A stretch of 62,836 bases of DNA from Desulfobacterales bacterium (GCA_024226555.1 JAAELO010000496.1:1-62836); one strand, 5' to 3'. Numbered from the stretch's first letter, positions 8,686 through 17,591 are shown. Notes: generated from the sequence alone by a model not told the origin. Program-made: numbers and translations.

Positions 8686-10032
8686 ATGAGTTACGATGTG
8701 CAGTATGGACAAAAGTTGATTTCCGGCGAAAAAGCCGCAGGGCTGGTTAAATCAGGGGACAGGATGCTTTATGCCGGATTTCTCCTGGAACCGGTCTTTA
8801 TAGATGGACTGATCGCTAAGCGTGTCGAAAAGAAAGAGCTAACGGATGTCGAACTTCTGAGTATGTGTTATCCTGGCTTTTGCATGGCAGCCGCTGCAGA
8901 TCCTAAGGCGGAGCACATTAGATACACAAATGCTTTTTTCAGCCCCGGGGACCGAATTTTACATGAAATGGGTACTTGTAGCCATGTACCAAGTTTATTC
9001 AGTGAGATTCCTTCATATTTTGATTTTAACGAACCTTTTGATATTTTGTATTTACGAACTGCACCCATAGATGCAAATGGATTTTTCAATTTTGGTATTG
9101 CAACTACTTTTATCCGTAGATTGATTGATAACTCTAAGAAAGTTGTTATTGAAACTAATGATACCATGCCCTATTGCCTTGGAGGTTTGGGTGAAAATGT
9201 CCACATTTCAGAAGTTGATTATGTCGTTGAATCTGACAATGCTCAAATTCTTGTAACAACCCCTGCACCTGCAAATGATACCGAAAAGATAATTGCAGAT
9301 ATTTTGCTCAAAGAGATTAATGATGGAGCCTGTCTTCAGCTTGGAATCGGAGGAATGCCTAATGCTCTTGGAGCATTAATTGCTAAATCAGGACTTAAAG
9401 ATCTGGGAATTCACACTGAGATGATAGTTGATTCCATTGTGGATATGTATGAAGCTGGTTGCATCACTAACCAGAAAAAAAATATTTACAAGGGAAAGAT
9501 AGCTTATACTTTCGGTTTTGGAACTCAGAAACTCTATGATTTTGTAAATATGAATCCGGCTTGTGCATCCTATCCGGTTGATTTGATAAATAATCCAGGT
9601 ATCATTTCACAAATTGATAATTTTATCTCTATCAATAATGCCATCGAAACAGATCTATATGGACAGGTATCTTCTGAATCAAAAGGATTTAAGCAGATTT
9701 CCGGATCTGGTGGTCAATGGGATTTTGTTCATGGTGCATATCACTCTAAAGGTGGTAAATCCTTTATTTGCATGACATCAACATACGATGACAAAGAAGG
9801 TAAGACTCATTCCAGAATCGTACCTTACTTCACACCAGGAACACCTGTTACTGTAACTCGTACAATGACTCAATATGTTGTTACTGAGTTCGGTATTGCT
9901 CAATTGAAAGGTAAATCAACCTGGGAAAGAGCTGAAGCACTTATCGACATTGCACATCCTGATTTCCAGGACGAGCTTGTTAAAAAGGCTGAAGAGATGA
10001 ACATTTGGAGACCTACCAATAAAAAGGATTAA
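8686..10032 (+). CDS. Acetyl-CoA hydrolase/transferase family CoA-transferase
   Basis: 448 residues, the normal size for class I CoA-transferases of the 4-hydroxybutyrate/butyrate:acetate type. GIGGMPNAL (about 221-228) is the glycine loop, and GIHTEM places the likely catalytic glutamate at residue 245, where it would form the glutamyl-CoA thioester. [11 protein letters not shown] and the C-terminal [19 protein letters not shown] are further family landmarks. It should exchange CoA between acyl-CoA and a carboxylate in anaerobic acyl metabolism. A good ribosome site (AGGAG) sits 12 bases before the ATG. It is monocistronic with a long leader; the substrate is not fixed by sequence. Confidence 0.9.
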   Translation: MSYDVQYGQKLISGEKAAGLVKSGDRMLYAGFLLEPVFIDGLIAKRVEKKELTDVELLSMCYPGFCMAAAADPKAEHIRYTNAFFSPGDRILHEMGTCSHVPSLFSEIPSYFDFNEPFDILYLRTAPIDANGFFNFGIATTFIRRLIDNSKKVVIETNDTMPYCLGGLGENVHISEVDYVVESDNAQILVTTPAPANDTEKIIADILLKEINDGACLQLGIGGMPNALGALIAKSGLKDLGIHTEMIVDSIVDMYEAGCITNQKKNIYKGKIAYTFGFGTQKLYDFVNMNPACASYPVDLINNPGIISQIDNFISINNAIETDLYGQVSSESKGFKQISGSGGQWDFVHGAYHSKGGKSFICMTSTYDDKEGKTHSRIVPYFTPGTPVTVTRTMTQYVVTEFGIAQLKGKSTWERAEALIDIAHPDFQDELVKKAEEMNIWRPTNKKD

Positions 10033-10037
10033 TACTA

Positions 10038-10204
10038 GGGAATCTCTAATAAATAGTATTTTTATTGAAATACAAGGCTGAGAAATAAATAACGAGCCGT
10101 TTTTTACTACAGTTTTTTATTTTGACGATACTCTGTTGTTTTGTTTTTATTTCTTTTAAAACAACTTAAGTAGTTCGATAAAAAGACAGTTATTATAGAT
10201 TTCC
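10038..10204. mobile_element. Miniature element, degenerate right end
   Basis: The left end GGGAATCTCTAATAA and the internal GAAATACAAGGCTGAGAAA and CGAGCCG blocks are typical. The right end reads TTATTATAGATTTCC and is decayed. It starts six bases after the CoA-transferase stop codon, so it is in the 3' untranslated region of that gene. Confidence 0.7.
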
Positions 10205-10206
10205 AG

Positions 10207-10365
10207 TCTTCCTTGTAATTGATAATATTCCAAATCTATAAATAAATCAGTGGGTGAGTATTTCCCACTGATTGTTTTTTTGATGATTTCATTTCTTTGC
10301 TTTAACCTTAAAATCTTCCACAAGTTTTTGATCCACTCATTCAAATGACAATTATTTCCATCTCT
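10207..10365 (-). pseudogene. Possible gene fragment next to an element
   Basis: An open minus-strand stretch of about 50 codons (LNEWIKNLWKILRLKQRNEI, then SPTDLFIDLEYYQLQG) reads into the degenerate element at 10204. It has coding-like composition but no clear start and no recognisable family. It may be the surviving 5' part of a gene cut by the element. Confidence 0.2.
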
Positions 10366-10426
10366 TTTTTTTCTTTCAATAGGTTGTAAATAAAGTTATC
10401 CTACGGCAGTAAAATAATAATTATAA

Positions 10427-10441
10427 GGGGATCTCTAATAA
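10427..10441 (+). repeat. Lone element end 19 bases upstream of a gene
   Basis: GGGGATCTCTAATAAG matches a left element end, but no element body follows; the TPR gene begins at 10460. The same arrangement recurs at 18603, 44162 and 60407. Confidence 0.6.
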
Positions 10442-10459
10442 GCTACCAGGAATGAATCA

Positions 10460-11401
10460 ATGGGCGAATTACATCAAGTAATCCAGATAAAGCCATATGT
10501 TGTTACAAATGGTGCTTTTATAAAGGTGAAATCTTACAAAGAATTCATTAAGATATATGAGAGCTTTGTAAAAAGAGATGACTCTCCATTCAATTTGAAT
10601 ACCTATATTGAATATCCACAACAGTATATTGAAGAGAAAGAGGATTATGGAAGAGACCTAAGGCTTAATCTTGAGACCAAAACTTCGTATTTATATATTC
10701 GAAGCGGAATGAAGGATGGATTTGCAAACAACTTCAACGACCTTTTAAAAGAAATATCAGCATACATTGAAGATTCTTTTTTCTTTGTTATTTGGGATAA
10801 TCTGATCTATGAATACCGAATAGAAAATGAAACCTTTTCTGTAAATAAGAGTGAAGATGATAGATATAATTTCATCAACTACTTTGAAAAAAACTTCCCA
10901 AATGAAAAGGGAAATCTCTGCGAACTTATTCTTGAAGATGTTCTCGATCTGAAAGGATCATATTCCTATTATGTCCGCGAGTATGGCGAAATAGGAGACT
11001 GGATCATTGAAGAGGAGTTTCAGGAAGCACTTGATCAAATAGAAAAAGTCAAAGCATTAGGTTATAATACCCCTGAGATCAATCATCTCAAGGGTTGGTT
11101 ACACAATCAACTTGGAAACCCGAAAAAAGCAATTTCCATTTTAAACAAAAGTATTGACTCTTTAAAGAGATATGAGAAAATTTATGCAGAATACCTTCTG
11201 GATCTTTCTGAATGCTACATAAAAATACAAAATCATGCCGAAGCAAAAGATCAGCTAAATTATATCTTAAAGACAGATTTTTTGACTAAACGCGATCTTG
11301 CCTATATCTATTACCTTAAAGCAAAAGTTGTCACCGGAAATGAGAGAGAATTTTTTATGAAAATGGCGAAAGAGTTAAATCCATTTAATGAATATAAATG
11401 A
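10460..11401 (+). CDS. TPR-containing protein of unknown function
   Basis: 313 residues, no signal peptide. The first ~150 residues have mixed strands and helices with many aromatic residues (SYLYIRSG, FFFVIWDNLIYEY) and no family I recognise. From about residue 185 there are TPR-like helical pairs: EEFQEALDQIEKVKALG, then INHLKGWLHNQLGNPKKAIS, then YLLDLSECYIKIQNHAEAKD. It is probably a scaffold or a protein-interaction module. It stands alone between a lone element end and a full element that begins 17 bases after its stop. Only a weak ribosome site is visible. Confidence 0.6.
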   Translation: MGELHQVIQIKPYVVTNGAFIKVKSYKEFIKIYESFVKRDDSPFNLNTYIEYPQQYIEEKEDYGRDLRLNLETKTSYLYIRSGMKDGFANNFNDLLKEISAYIEDSFFFVIWDNLIYEYRIENETFSVNKSEDDRYNFINYFEKNFPNEKGNLCELILEDVLDLKGSYSYYVREYGEIGDWIIEEEFQEALDQIEKVKALGYNTPEINHLKGWLHNQLGNPKKAISILNKSIDSLKRYEKIYAEYLLDLSECYIKIQNHAEAKDQLNYILKTDFLTKRDLAYIYYLKAKVVTGNEREFFMKMAKELNPFNEYK

Positions 11402-11417
11402 AAGTATAAAACCTTAA

Positions 11418-11545
11418 GGGAATCTCTAATAACCTCTCTTTTGGCGAAATATATTGTTATTTCCAAAAAAACTGTAATAAAATCGGCTCGTTAATTTTTG
11501 AAATGCCTTGTATTTCATCCAAAATTTTAATTATTAGAGGTTCCC
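11418..11545. mobile_element. Miniature element, short (~128 bp) form, with TTAA duplication
   Basis: It has perfect-type ends GGGAATCTCTAATAAC and TTATTAGAGGTTCCC, with TTAA immediately on both sides (11414-11417 and 11546-11549). The two halves can pair over about 37 bases with mismatches. There is no reading frame, and the duplication indicates transposition by an enzyme supplied in trans. Confidence 0.92.
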
Positions 11546-11571
11546 TTAAGACAAACTTTTGAAAAATTTGA

Positions 11572-12207
11572 CAAACAGTTCGTGGGGGAGGTGCTGGCAG
11601 GCTAATGCTCAAAGGCGTAAGAGTTCCTGAACGTTTTGCATTAAATGGAATAAATGGTGGAGCAGCAGTTTTTAAGCATATGATGATACCTGAACGACTT
11701 GGAACATCGGCTATGACCATAGGTGCTGTAAGACCTGCCCTTGAAATAGCAACGCGCTACTCTTCAAAGCGTAAAGCTTTTGGCCAGCCAATAATGAATT
11801 TTCAGGCAGTTGGTTTCAATGTTGCTGATTCAGTAATGCTTCTTGATAACGCAAGATCTCTTGTTTACAGTACTTGTCTTGCAATAGATTCCGGGAATGC
11901 AACACCTGGAAGAATAAGACGTATGATTTCCCAGTCAAAAAAATATGTTAGTGAGGCTGCATGGGATGTGGCAAATAAATGTATGCAGGTCGTTGGAGGT
12001 ATTGGATATACAAATGTTTATCCTCTTGAAAGGATTCTTCGTGATATTCGTCTATCAATGATATGGGTTGGAACAAATGAGATTATGCAACTTATCATAC
12101 AGATGGAGTGGTATAAGGAGTTTTTTAAGACAGTTAAGGGCGATGTTAGAGATGTGGAGCTGGATTCACCTAATGCAGATCAAACTGATGAAAAAGTATA
12201 CGAATAA
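11572..12207 (+). pseudogene. 5'-truncated acyl-CoA dehydrogenase
   Basis: Only the C-terminal ~200 residues of a ~380-400 residue acyl-CoA dehydrogenase remain. Visible are [16 protein letters not shown], the helical bundle start with [17 protein letters not shown], the [17 protein letters not shown] segment and the [12 protein letters not shown]/CoA-binding end. The N-terminal and beta domains with the acyl and flavin sites are missing; the open frame begins after a TGA at 11569. The nearby element has an intact target duplication, so it did not cause the truncation. An in-frame ATG at 11605 could still allow expression, but an active enzyme is unlikely. Confidence 0.85.
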
Positions 12208-12221
12208 TTTAGATGTTAAAA

Positions 12222-12265
12222 AACCACTTTACACTGGATGTAGGAGGGGGTCGTGTAAAGTGGTT
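12222..12265. terminator. Strong hairpin between convergent genes
   Basis: AACCACTTTACAC and GTGTAAAGTGGTT form a perfect 13-bp stem with an 18-base loop. On the minus strand it is followed by TTTTTT, so it should terminate the DUF4259-like gene, and it may also stop plus-strand transcription from the dehydrogenase remnant. Confidence 0.75.
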
Positions 12266-12321
12266 CAGGGCTTTTCTTATTATTTATAAAGCTAAAACTT
12301 AAATAAGCGGCTCAAAAGATC

Positions 12322-12699
12322 CTAATAATCAGGATTAGAATTTAATAAAATTTCGAGTCTTCCAATCTGTTTTTCAACAGAACTGATAATTTCAGGGTCA
12401 TTATCCCAAAGTTCTAAAAAGTCCATATCCTTATCATCTGAATTTGTGTCGATCATTGCTTTTAAAATTTCAAGGGCTTTTTTAATGTGTCCATCAAGTT
12501 TATCTAACTCTCCCGGCCATATATATGAAATACCCAAAACCTCAAGTAGATATGCAGCAGCTCTTACCTCATCATAATTGTCGTGTTTGTATTTCAATGC
12601 TCTTTCTATTTTAGAGTCTATGCTCATTCCTTCAAAAGCTAATGAAAACCAGTCCGCTGCACTATCATTATCCCAGGGGTTTACATCCCATGCGCCCAT
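12322..12699 (-). CDS. DUF4259-like protein
   Basis: 125 residues. The opening MGAWDVNPWDNDSAADWF matches the DUF4259 signature (MGAW...NDxAxD), with the helical remainder (AAAYLLEVLG, LWDNDPEIISSVEKQIGRLE) of usual length. The function is unknown; members are small soluble proteins, often near toxin-immunity or stress genes. The ribosome site AAGGAG lies about 12 bases upstream. It is transcribed alone, with the hairpin at 12222-12265 downstream. Confidence 0.75.
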   Translation of the reverse strand: MGAWDVNPWDNDSAADWFSLAFEGMSIDSKIERALKYKHDNYDEVRAAAYLLEVLGISYIWPGELDKLDGHIKKALEILKAMIDTNSDDKDMDFLELWDNDPEIISSVEKQIGRLEILLNSNPDY

Positions 12700-12785
12700 T
12701 TTTTTATTCTCCTTAAATGTTTAGAAAATATTTTAAGCTTATTTTTAACACAATCATATGAACCAGTTCACAATTCTAAAAAATT

Positions 12786-13862
12786 TTAATGGGCATGTTT
12801 TGATGGTAGAAAAGTTCTTCCAATCAAAAGAAGTAATAAAATTGATGAACCTATTGCTATTATGCCAAACTCTTCATGGTGGATTCCCTGTACCCATGAA
12901 GAAATGCTTATTCCAAGATATCCATAGAGATAGTTTACTGCAATACCAAGAACAAAGGATATAACTATAATAACAAAAAGATAGATTGCAGTTGCTTTTT
13001 TACCGATAATTTTTGAAACTACTGTTAATGAAGCAACGTTTGTAGCAGGCCCTGCCATTAAAAATACTAAGGCAGCTCCAGGAGATATACCTTTTAATGC
13101 AAGGGCTGCTGCAATTGGAGTTGAAGCTGTTGCACAAACATAAAGAGGAATAGCAATTGCAAGCATAATAATCATAGATAGATACTCATTTCCAAAGTAT
13201 TTACTAACTATTTCCGGTGATAGAAATACCGATATTAAACCAGCAAGTATAATACCTATGATAAACCATTTTCCTATATCGTTTAAAAGTTCACCAAAGG
13301 CAAAGTTCATTCCGCTTTTAAATTTTCCCTTAAAACTGTTGTCATCTGCCTGAGCATGTCCTCCACAACAAGAATCTGTACATCCTCCTGTATCCTGAGC
13401 CATTGGAAATGGGCTCTGTGGTTTTTGCTCATCATCTTCAAATTTTGAAGAAAAAGATACTGAAATACCAGCAGCTATTGCAGTTACAAATGCAGAGACC
13501 GGCCGTATAATAGTCATGACGGGGTCTAATAGAGCATAAGTAACAGCTATAGAATCCACGCCTGTTTCTGGTGTTGATATTAGAAATGATGTAACAGCTC
13601 CTTTGCCAGCTCCCTGTTCTTTTAAGCCGGCAGCAGCTGGAACTACACCGCAGCTACAAAGAGGTATTGGAACACCCATTGCTGATGCTTTGACAATACT
13701 TTTAATTCCATTTCCACCCAGATGTGTAGATACAAAATCCTTTGGTAAAAAAGCTTTTAGAAGTCCTGCAACAAAAAAACCTAAAAGAACATATGGTGAC
13801 GATTCAAGTAAAATCCCCCAGACTGCTAACACAACTTTATAAACTTCCCCTAAAATATCCAT
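12786..13862 (-). CDS. Permease of the DUF318 / SO_0444 Cu/Zn efflux type
   Basis: 358 residues, about eight to ten membrane helices. Key blocks are VPIPLCSCGVVPAA (with the CSC pair), FLISTPETGVDSI and, in the second half, YVCATASTPIAAALALKGI and LMAGPATNVASL. The two halves repeat as in the ArsP-like permease family. The central cytosolic loop holds GGCTDSCCGGHAQ, a Cys/His-rich patch that fits metal delivery, and the C-terminus ends in HAH. Together with the ArsR gene 63 bases upstream this is a metal or metalloid efflux unit. Copper, zinc or organo-arsenic are the likely substrates; sequence does not decide. Confidence 0.88.
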   Translation of the reverse strand: MDILGEVYKVVLAVWGILLESSPYVLLGFFVAGLLKAFLPKDFVSTHLGGNGIKSIVKASAMGVPIPLCSCGVVPAAAGLKEQGAGKGAVTSFLISTPETGVDSIAVTYALLDPVMTIIRPVSAFVTAIAAGISVSFSSKFEDDEQKPQSPFPMAQDTGGCTDSCCGGHAQADDNSFKGKFKSGMNFAFGELLNDIGKWFIIGIILAGLISVFLSPEIVSKYFGNEYLSMIIMLAIAIPLYVCATASTPIAAALALKGISPGAALVFLMAGPATNVASLTVVSKIIGKKATAIYLFVIIVISFVLGIAVNYLYGYLGISISSWVQGIHHEEFGIIAIGSSILLLLLIGRTFLPSKHAH

Positions 13863-13888
13863 TAAAACCTCAATTATGTATATATTAT

Positions 13889-13910
13889 CATATGATTAAT
13901 TATTCATATG
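13889..13910. promoter_or_regulatory. Candidate ArsR/SmtB operator before the permease
   Basis: CATATGA (13889-13895) and TCATATG (13904-13910) form a perfect 7-bp inverted repeat between the repressor stop and the permease start, on the minus strand. The ATATGA/TCATAT form is typical of SmtB/ArsR operators. Confidence 0.65.
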
Positions 13911-13925
13911 TAAATGAAATTTTTT

Positions 13926-14285
13926 TTATTCACTCACATGCTCTAATCCAAGACTCACAAGATTGTAAATATGCTCGTCATCCAAACTGTAATAAACGTT
14001 CTTGCCCTCTTTTCTGTTTTTTACAATTTTAGCTGCCCTTAAAACCCTTAATTGATGGGAAACAGCAGATTGATTCATCTTAAGAATTGCTGTAATATCA
14101 CATACACAAAGTTCAGAATGATATAATGCATTAATTATCCTGATTCTTGTGTGATCTCCAAGTGTTTTGAAAAGAGATGCTAAATCATGATGGGTTGCAT
14201 TCTCCATCATCTTTTCATTCACCTCTTCAACAATTGAAGCGTTTATACAAAGTTCCTGACATGTATCGTTTTTATCTTGTTCCAT
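13926..14285 (-). CDS. ArsR/SmtB-family metal sensor
   Basis: 119 residues. The core FKTLGDHTRIRIINALYHSE is followed by LCVCDI, the metal-site motif in helix alpha-3 known from CadC and ArsR, and by QSAVSHQLRVLRAAKIV, the recognition helix. The C-terminal helix DDEHIYNLVSLGLEHV has the Asp/His spacing of the SmtB alpha-5 zinc site. It thus carries both the Cys site and a possible alpha-5 site. It precedes the permease gene by 63 bases and should repress it and itself. N-terminal cysteines (DTCQELC) may also bind metal. Confidence 0.92.
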   Translation of the reverse strand: MEQDKNDTCQELCINASIVEEVNEKMMENATHHDLASLFKTLGDHTRIRIINALYHSELCVCDITAILKMNQSAVSHQLRVLRAAKIVKNRKEGKNVYYSLDDEHIYNLVSLGLEHVSE

Positions 14286-14300
14286 TTAAAATTTCCCTTT

Positions 14301-14329
14301 TAACACATGAACACATGCTCATATGTTAG
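14301..14329. promoter_or_regulatory. Candidate autoregulatory operator of the ArsR gene
   Basis: Two ACACATG direct repeats, the second facing an inverted ATATGT, lie 16-45 bases upstream of the repressor start. The match to the operator at 13889-13910 is partial. The rest of 14330-14529 shows no gene. Confidence 0.45.
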
Positions 14330-14529
14330 CATTGTAATTTTATAAGTCAAGTCTTAAATAAAAAAATAACGATCTTCTAATTTTTTATGGAGTCTTTCAA
14401 TATTTTAGATTCTCATACAGCCTGCATCTTGAGTAAAAAAGAAGTTGTTTCTTTATTTTTTAAGTGCGCTTCCAAAAAAAGTCCAATTTTTACGTGCGCC
14501 TTGTTATTTGCCAAAAGAGTAGAACCCTA

Positions 14530-15312
14530 TTAAACCCCTTTAAAATTAGCTTCTCTTCTTTCAATGAAGGATTGAATTCCCTCTTTAAAATCTTCACTTT
14601 TCATTATTGGCAAAAGATCAGGAAGAAGTCTTTCTATCGCAGCTTTATCTCCCTTTGACTTTGTAAGTCTTGCAGAAGCAAGGGTTGCCTGAACTCCTAA
14701 TGGTGCCATTTTTGATATAGTTGTAGCTATCTCCATAGCTTTATCTTTCTGACTTCCCGGTTTGGTGAGTTCCTGAACCAACCCAACACGATATGCTTCA
14801 TCTGCAGTAATCTCATCAGCTGTTAAAAGATATCGCATTGCATTACCCCATCCAATCTCCTGAATCATTCTAACTGTTGCACCGCCAACAGGGTAAATCC
14901 CTCTTTTGATCTCAAGCTGGCTAAAAATAGTATCTTTTGATGCAACCCTTATATCAGTTGCAAGTATTAGTTCAATTCCAATGGTGTAACATAGACCTTG
15001 AACCGCAACAACCACAGGTTTTTTGAGTCTGTTATCTTCATCAAGTCCGAGTGGATCAATTGAACCAGCAGGAAGGTCAGGAAATCGTCCTTCACTGAAT
15101 AGTGGAGCCCATTCTGTAAGATCAAGACCTCCTGTGAAATGATCCCCCTCAGCATAGAGAAGGCCGCAGCGAAGATCAGGGTTCTCATTCAGTTCACCAT
15201 AGGCAAGTGCTATGTCACCATACATATTAAGATCAAATGCATTTCGCTTTTCAGGCCTGTTTATGCCTATCATTTGAACATTGTTTTCTGTATAAACATT
15301 TATCTTACTCAT
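14530..15312 (-). CDS. Enoyl-CoA hydratase/isomerase (crotonase) family protein
   Basis: 260 residues, the standard length. The oxyanion-hole segments are visible as EGDHFTGGLDL and VVAVQGLCYTIGIEL. Of the two glutamate positions used by hydratases, one may be present in FSQLEIKRGIYPVGGA and the other is not clear, so the reaction could be hydration, isomerisation or hydrolysis. The C-terminal IERREANFKG is the usual family end. The ribosome site is GGGGG before the ATG. No beta-oxidation operon surrounds it; the next gene, 18 bases upstream, is a LysE exporter. Confidence 0.88.
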   Translation of the reverse strand: MSKINVYTENNVQMIGINRPEKRNAFDLNMYGDIALAYGELNENPDLRCGLLYAEGDHFTGGLDLTEWAPLFSEGRFPDLPAGSIDPLGLDEDNRLKKPVVVAVQGLCYTIGIELILATDIRVASKDTIFSQLEIKRGIYPVGGATVRMIQEIGWGNAMRYLLTADEITADEAYRVGLVQELTKPGSQKDKAMEIATTISKMAPLGVQATLASARLTKSKGDKAAIERLLPDLLPIMKSEDFKEGIQSFIERREANFKGV

Positions 15313-15330
15313 AATTAACCCCCTTTTTAT

Positions 15331-15951
15331 TTAATTATTTCTCTTTACCAGTGAAAGGCCAATACCAAAAAGGATAAGAATTCCACCTGAAATCTGTTCA
15401 AAATATTTTTTAATACTGTCTGTTTTAAACAATCGCCTTGCTTTATCGCCTGCATATGCATATAAAATCTCAATTACAGAAGAAATAATAAGAAAACTGC
15501 CACAAAGTATTAAAACCTGTGAACCAATTGGTTCGCTACTATTTATAAATTGAGGGAAAAAAGCTCCCGCAAAAAGTAAACCCTTCGGATTTGTCACTGA
15601 AACCAGAAAACCTTTTACAAATAAGCTATTATTTTCGATTTCATCTTTTGAACTACTGCTTTTATTAATTGATGAGGTTATTTGAGTGACACCAAGGTAG
15701 ATGAGATAGCAAACTCCAATCCATTTAATCACTGTAAACAGCGAGGAGAAAAATGCAAGCAATGTTGCAAGGCCTGATAATGATATTAAAAATTGTAGCG
15801 AACTTCCTGCTTTAATTCCCAGTATAGTTAACACGCTCTTTTTAAAACCATATTTAACACTATCATTTGTTATCAAAATAATGTTTGGGCCTGGAGTCCC
15901 AACTATAATAACAACTGAAAGTAAATATGCCATTATGAGATCAAAATCCAT
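15331..15951 (-). CDS. LysE/RhtB-family amino-acid exporter
   Basis: About 206 residues with six predicted membrane helices. The opening LSVVIIVGTPGPNIILITND, with the GPN motif, followed by YGFKKSVLTILGIKAGS is diagnostic, and VTNPKGLLFAGAFFPQF is the second conserved block. It probably exports an amino acid or derivative. The ATG at 15951 has AGGAG seven bases upstream and is preferred over the TTG at 15957. It may share a transcript with the crotonase gene downstream. Confidence 0.9.
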   Translation of the reverse strand: MDFDLIMAYLLSVVIIVGTPGPNIILITNDSVKYGFKKSVLTILGIKAGSSLQFLISLSGLATLLAFFSSLFTVIKWIGVCYLIYLGVTQITSSINKSSSSKDEIENNSLFVKGFLVSVTNPKGLLFAGAFFPQFINSSEPIGSQVLILCGSFLIISSVIEILYAYAGDKARRLFKTDSIKKYFEQISGGILILFGIGLSLVKRNN

Positions 15952-16041
15952 AAACAACTCCTGGTGAATTTTTAAATCTGAATAATACTTTTCTATTTAA
16001 GTGTTGTCAAGTGGGGTTATTGAGAAATTTTGTCGCTATAA

Positions 16042-16066
16042 AAAAGGGGACCAGAGACACCCTTTT
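16042..16066. repeat. Short AAAAGGG/CCCTTTT hairpin
   Basis: A 7-bp stem around an 11-base loop with the sequence GGGACCAGAGACACCC. It resembles in style the short GGGACxxxCACC palindromes scattered in many genomes. It lies next to the small minus-strand frame at 16088 and could terminate it. Confidence 0.4.
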
Positions 16067-16087
16067 AGAAATTTTTAACTTATAAGA

Positions 16088-16246
16088 TTATATTTCAACT
16101 GGGATATCTAATCCTAAACCAATGCATTCTCCATCAATCAGGCAGGAATTTACACCTTCTGGTTCAATAAAGGTTTTTAAGTGACGTTTATTGTTATTAA
16201 GGTCAACAACCCATGTTTTATTAACTGAATCAAAGCTAACAGCCAT
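16088..16246 (-). CDS. Small hypothetical protein (52 residues)
   Basis: A compact frame with coding-like composition: MAVSFDSVNKTWVVDLNNNK, then FIEPEGVNSCLIDGECIGLG and LDIPVEI. It has two cysteines and a repeated Gly/Asp-rich end, but no family I can name. There is no strong ribosome site, which lowers confidence. It sits alone between the LysE gene and the GNAT gene; the rest of 15958-16471 contains no other feature apart from the hairpin at 16042. Confidence 0.4.
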   Translation of the reverse strand: MAVSFDSVNKTWVVDLNNNKRHLKTFIEPEGVNSCLIDGECIGLGLDIPVEI

Positions 16247-16471
16247 CTTTTACGCATTTAATATCCGGGAACAGTGAATTTTTTTTTGACATACATCTTT
16301 GTTTCGTAACATTTTAACTACCACTTTATAAAAAACATTATTAATCTTGACCTATTTTATCATATATAAGAAGATACCTAATTTCAGTGAATATAGATGC
16401 AATATTAAACATTACAATATCTTAGTCTTAACTAACATATTTTCAAATATCAAATTATAAAGGTGCTGTTT

Positions 16472-16960
16472 ATGGAAAAAGTAAGAACCTATTATCTTGA
16501 AATATTAAATTCAAATGAACTTCATTTTAAGGATAATAAAAATAAAGGGTTCAAGGTAGATGAGTGTGTTATAAAGCAATATCAATACAACCGTTTTCTT
16601 TATAAACTTGTTGGTGAAAACTGGAAGTGGGAGGATAATAACTCCTGGTCAGATGAGACCTGGAAAAAATATGCCGAGTCTGATGATCTTAGAACTTTTG
16701 TTGGATATTTTTCTGGAACACCAGCAGGGTACTACGAACTTCAGAAAAAAGAAGATGATGTTCAAATTGCATATTTCGGTTTAGCAGAGAAATTTATTAG
16801 TAAAGGTCTTGGTGGCTTTTTTCTAAGTCATGCTATAGATAATGCATTCAAATGGGGTGGAAAAAGAGTTTGGGTTCATACATGTACACTTGATCACCCA
16901 AATTCATTAAATAACTATCTCGCAAGGGGAATGAATATTTATAAGGAAGAGGTGAGTTAA
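16472..16960 (+). CDS. GNAT-family N-acetyltransferase
   Basis: About 162 residues from the ATG at 16472, which has AAAGG upstream. The C-terminal half shows the acetyl-CoA fold: GYYELQKKEDDVQIAYFGL (beta-4), KFISKGLGGFFLSHAID, with a G-LGG pyrophosphate loop, and KRVWVHTCTLDHPNSLNNYL, followed by an RGM beta-7 region. The N-terminal ~60 residues carry an aromatic-rich segment (ENWKWEDNNSWSDETW). The acceptor substrate is unknown, and the protein ends soon after beta-7, slightly short for the family. Confidence 0.8.
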   Translation: MEKVRTYYLEILNSNELHFKDNKNKGFKVDECVIKQYQYNRFLYKLVGENWKWEDNNSWSDETWKKYAESDDLRTFVGYFSGTPAGYYELQKKEDDVQIAYFGLAEKFISKGLGGFFLSHAIDNAFKWGGKRVWVHTCTLDHPNSLNNYLARGMNIYKEEVS

Positions 16961-16992
16961 TCCTAAATAGTCCTATTATGTAATAGATAAAT

Positions 16993-17010
16993 GGGAGCCT
17001 CTAATAATTG
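16993..17010 (+). repeat. Lone element end
   Basis: GGGAGCCTCTAATAATTG matches a left element end. The body is absent; 43 bases later another, nearly complete element starts. Confidence 0.55.
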
Positions 17011-17052
17011 CAACTCAAACAAAATTCACAGCTATTAAAGTTACCAGTAATA

Positions 17053-17174
17053 GGGAACCCCTAATAACTGATCTTTTTGCGTAATACAGATATAACAAAA
17101 ATAAAACTGTAGTAAAATCAACCCATTGTTTTTTTCTCAGCCTTGTATTTCATATTTAGCAAAAAGAAATTCTG
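17053..17174. mobile_element. Miniature element with degraded right end
   Basis: The left end GGGAACCCCTAATAACTG, the block AAAACTGTAGTAAAATCAACCC and CCTTGTATTTCAT are family-typical. The right end has decayed to AAATTCTGATAGG. Its body is closest to the copy at 41672-41800. Confidence 0.7.
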
Positions 17175-17345
17175 ATAGGTTTATCGCCATACTTTTCCCT
17201 AATATACTTTTACTGGAATATATCGGTAAGATTTGCATCTGAATAATTAAACGTATTATTCATAATAGAGTTGATTCTGTGTATTGTCAATAGATTACGA
17301 GTTTGGTAGAAGGTGCTAAATACTGTTTGGAAACTTATTTTTTAA

Positions 17346-17391
17346 GGGAATCTCTAATAACTCCCCTTTTGCAAAATACAGTGTTATTTCT
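17346..17391 (+). mobile_element. Left-half remnant of a miniature element
   Basis: GGGAATCTCTAATAACTCCC followed by TTTTGCAAAATACAGTGTTATTTC matches the left ~45 bases of the short form and then stops. The break lies next to the small minus-strand frame ending at 17421. Confidence 0.6.
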
Positions 17392-17420
17392 AATTTTTTA
17401 TGAGACTGTTAAATACTGAT

Positions 17421-17591
17421 TTACGATTTCAATAGCGGGGTTTGCAGGGGATAGTAATTGTCAGAAACCTTCTGAATTACTCCCCCTGATTCTTTAATAT
17501 ATTTTTTTAAACTTCGATCGCAATGAGCTGATCCAACAATTTTAATGGCTCTAACACGTACAAGGATGATACACGCTATTGATAAAACCAT
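17421..17591 (-). CDS. Small hypothetical membrane protein, start uncertain
   Basis: 56 residues from an ATG at 17591. The N-terminus is one hydrophobic helix (MVLSIACIILVRVRAIKIV), followed by HCDRSLKKYIKESGGVIQ and a polar tail. The open frame continues upstream (VKIKVLIISLI), so the hydrophobic helix is probably longer and the true start codon may be lost or non-standard. I do not recognise a family. A half element lies just downstream. Confidence 0.35.
   Translation of the reverse strand: MVLSIACIILVRVRAIKIVGSAHCDRSLKKYIKESGGVIQKVSDNYYPLQTPLLKS

Noticed and set aside
11418-11545. Element considered as the cause of the acyl-CoA dehydrogenase truncation
   Set aside because: Its TTAA duplication is intact, so the sequences on both sides were already joined before insertion.
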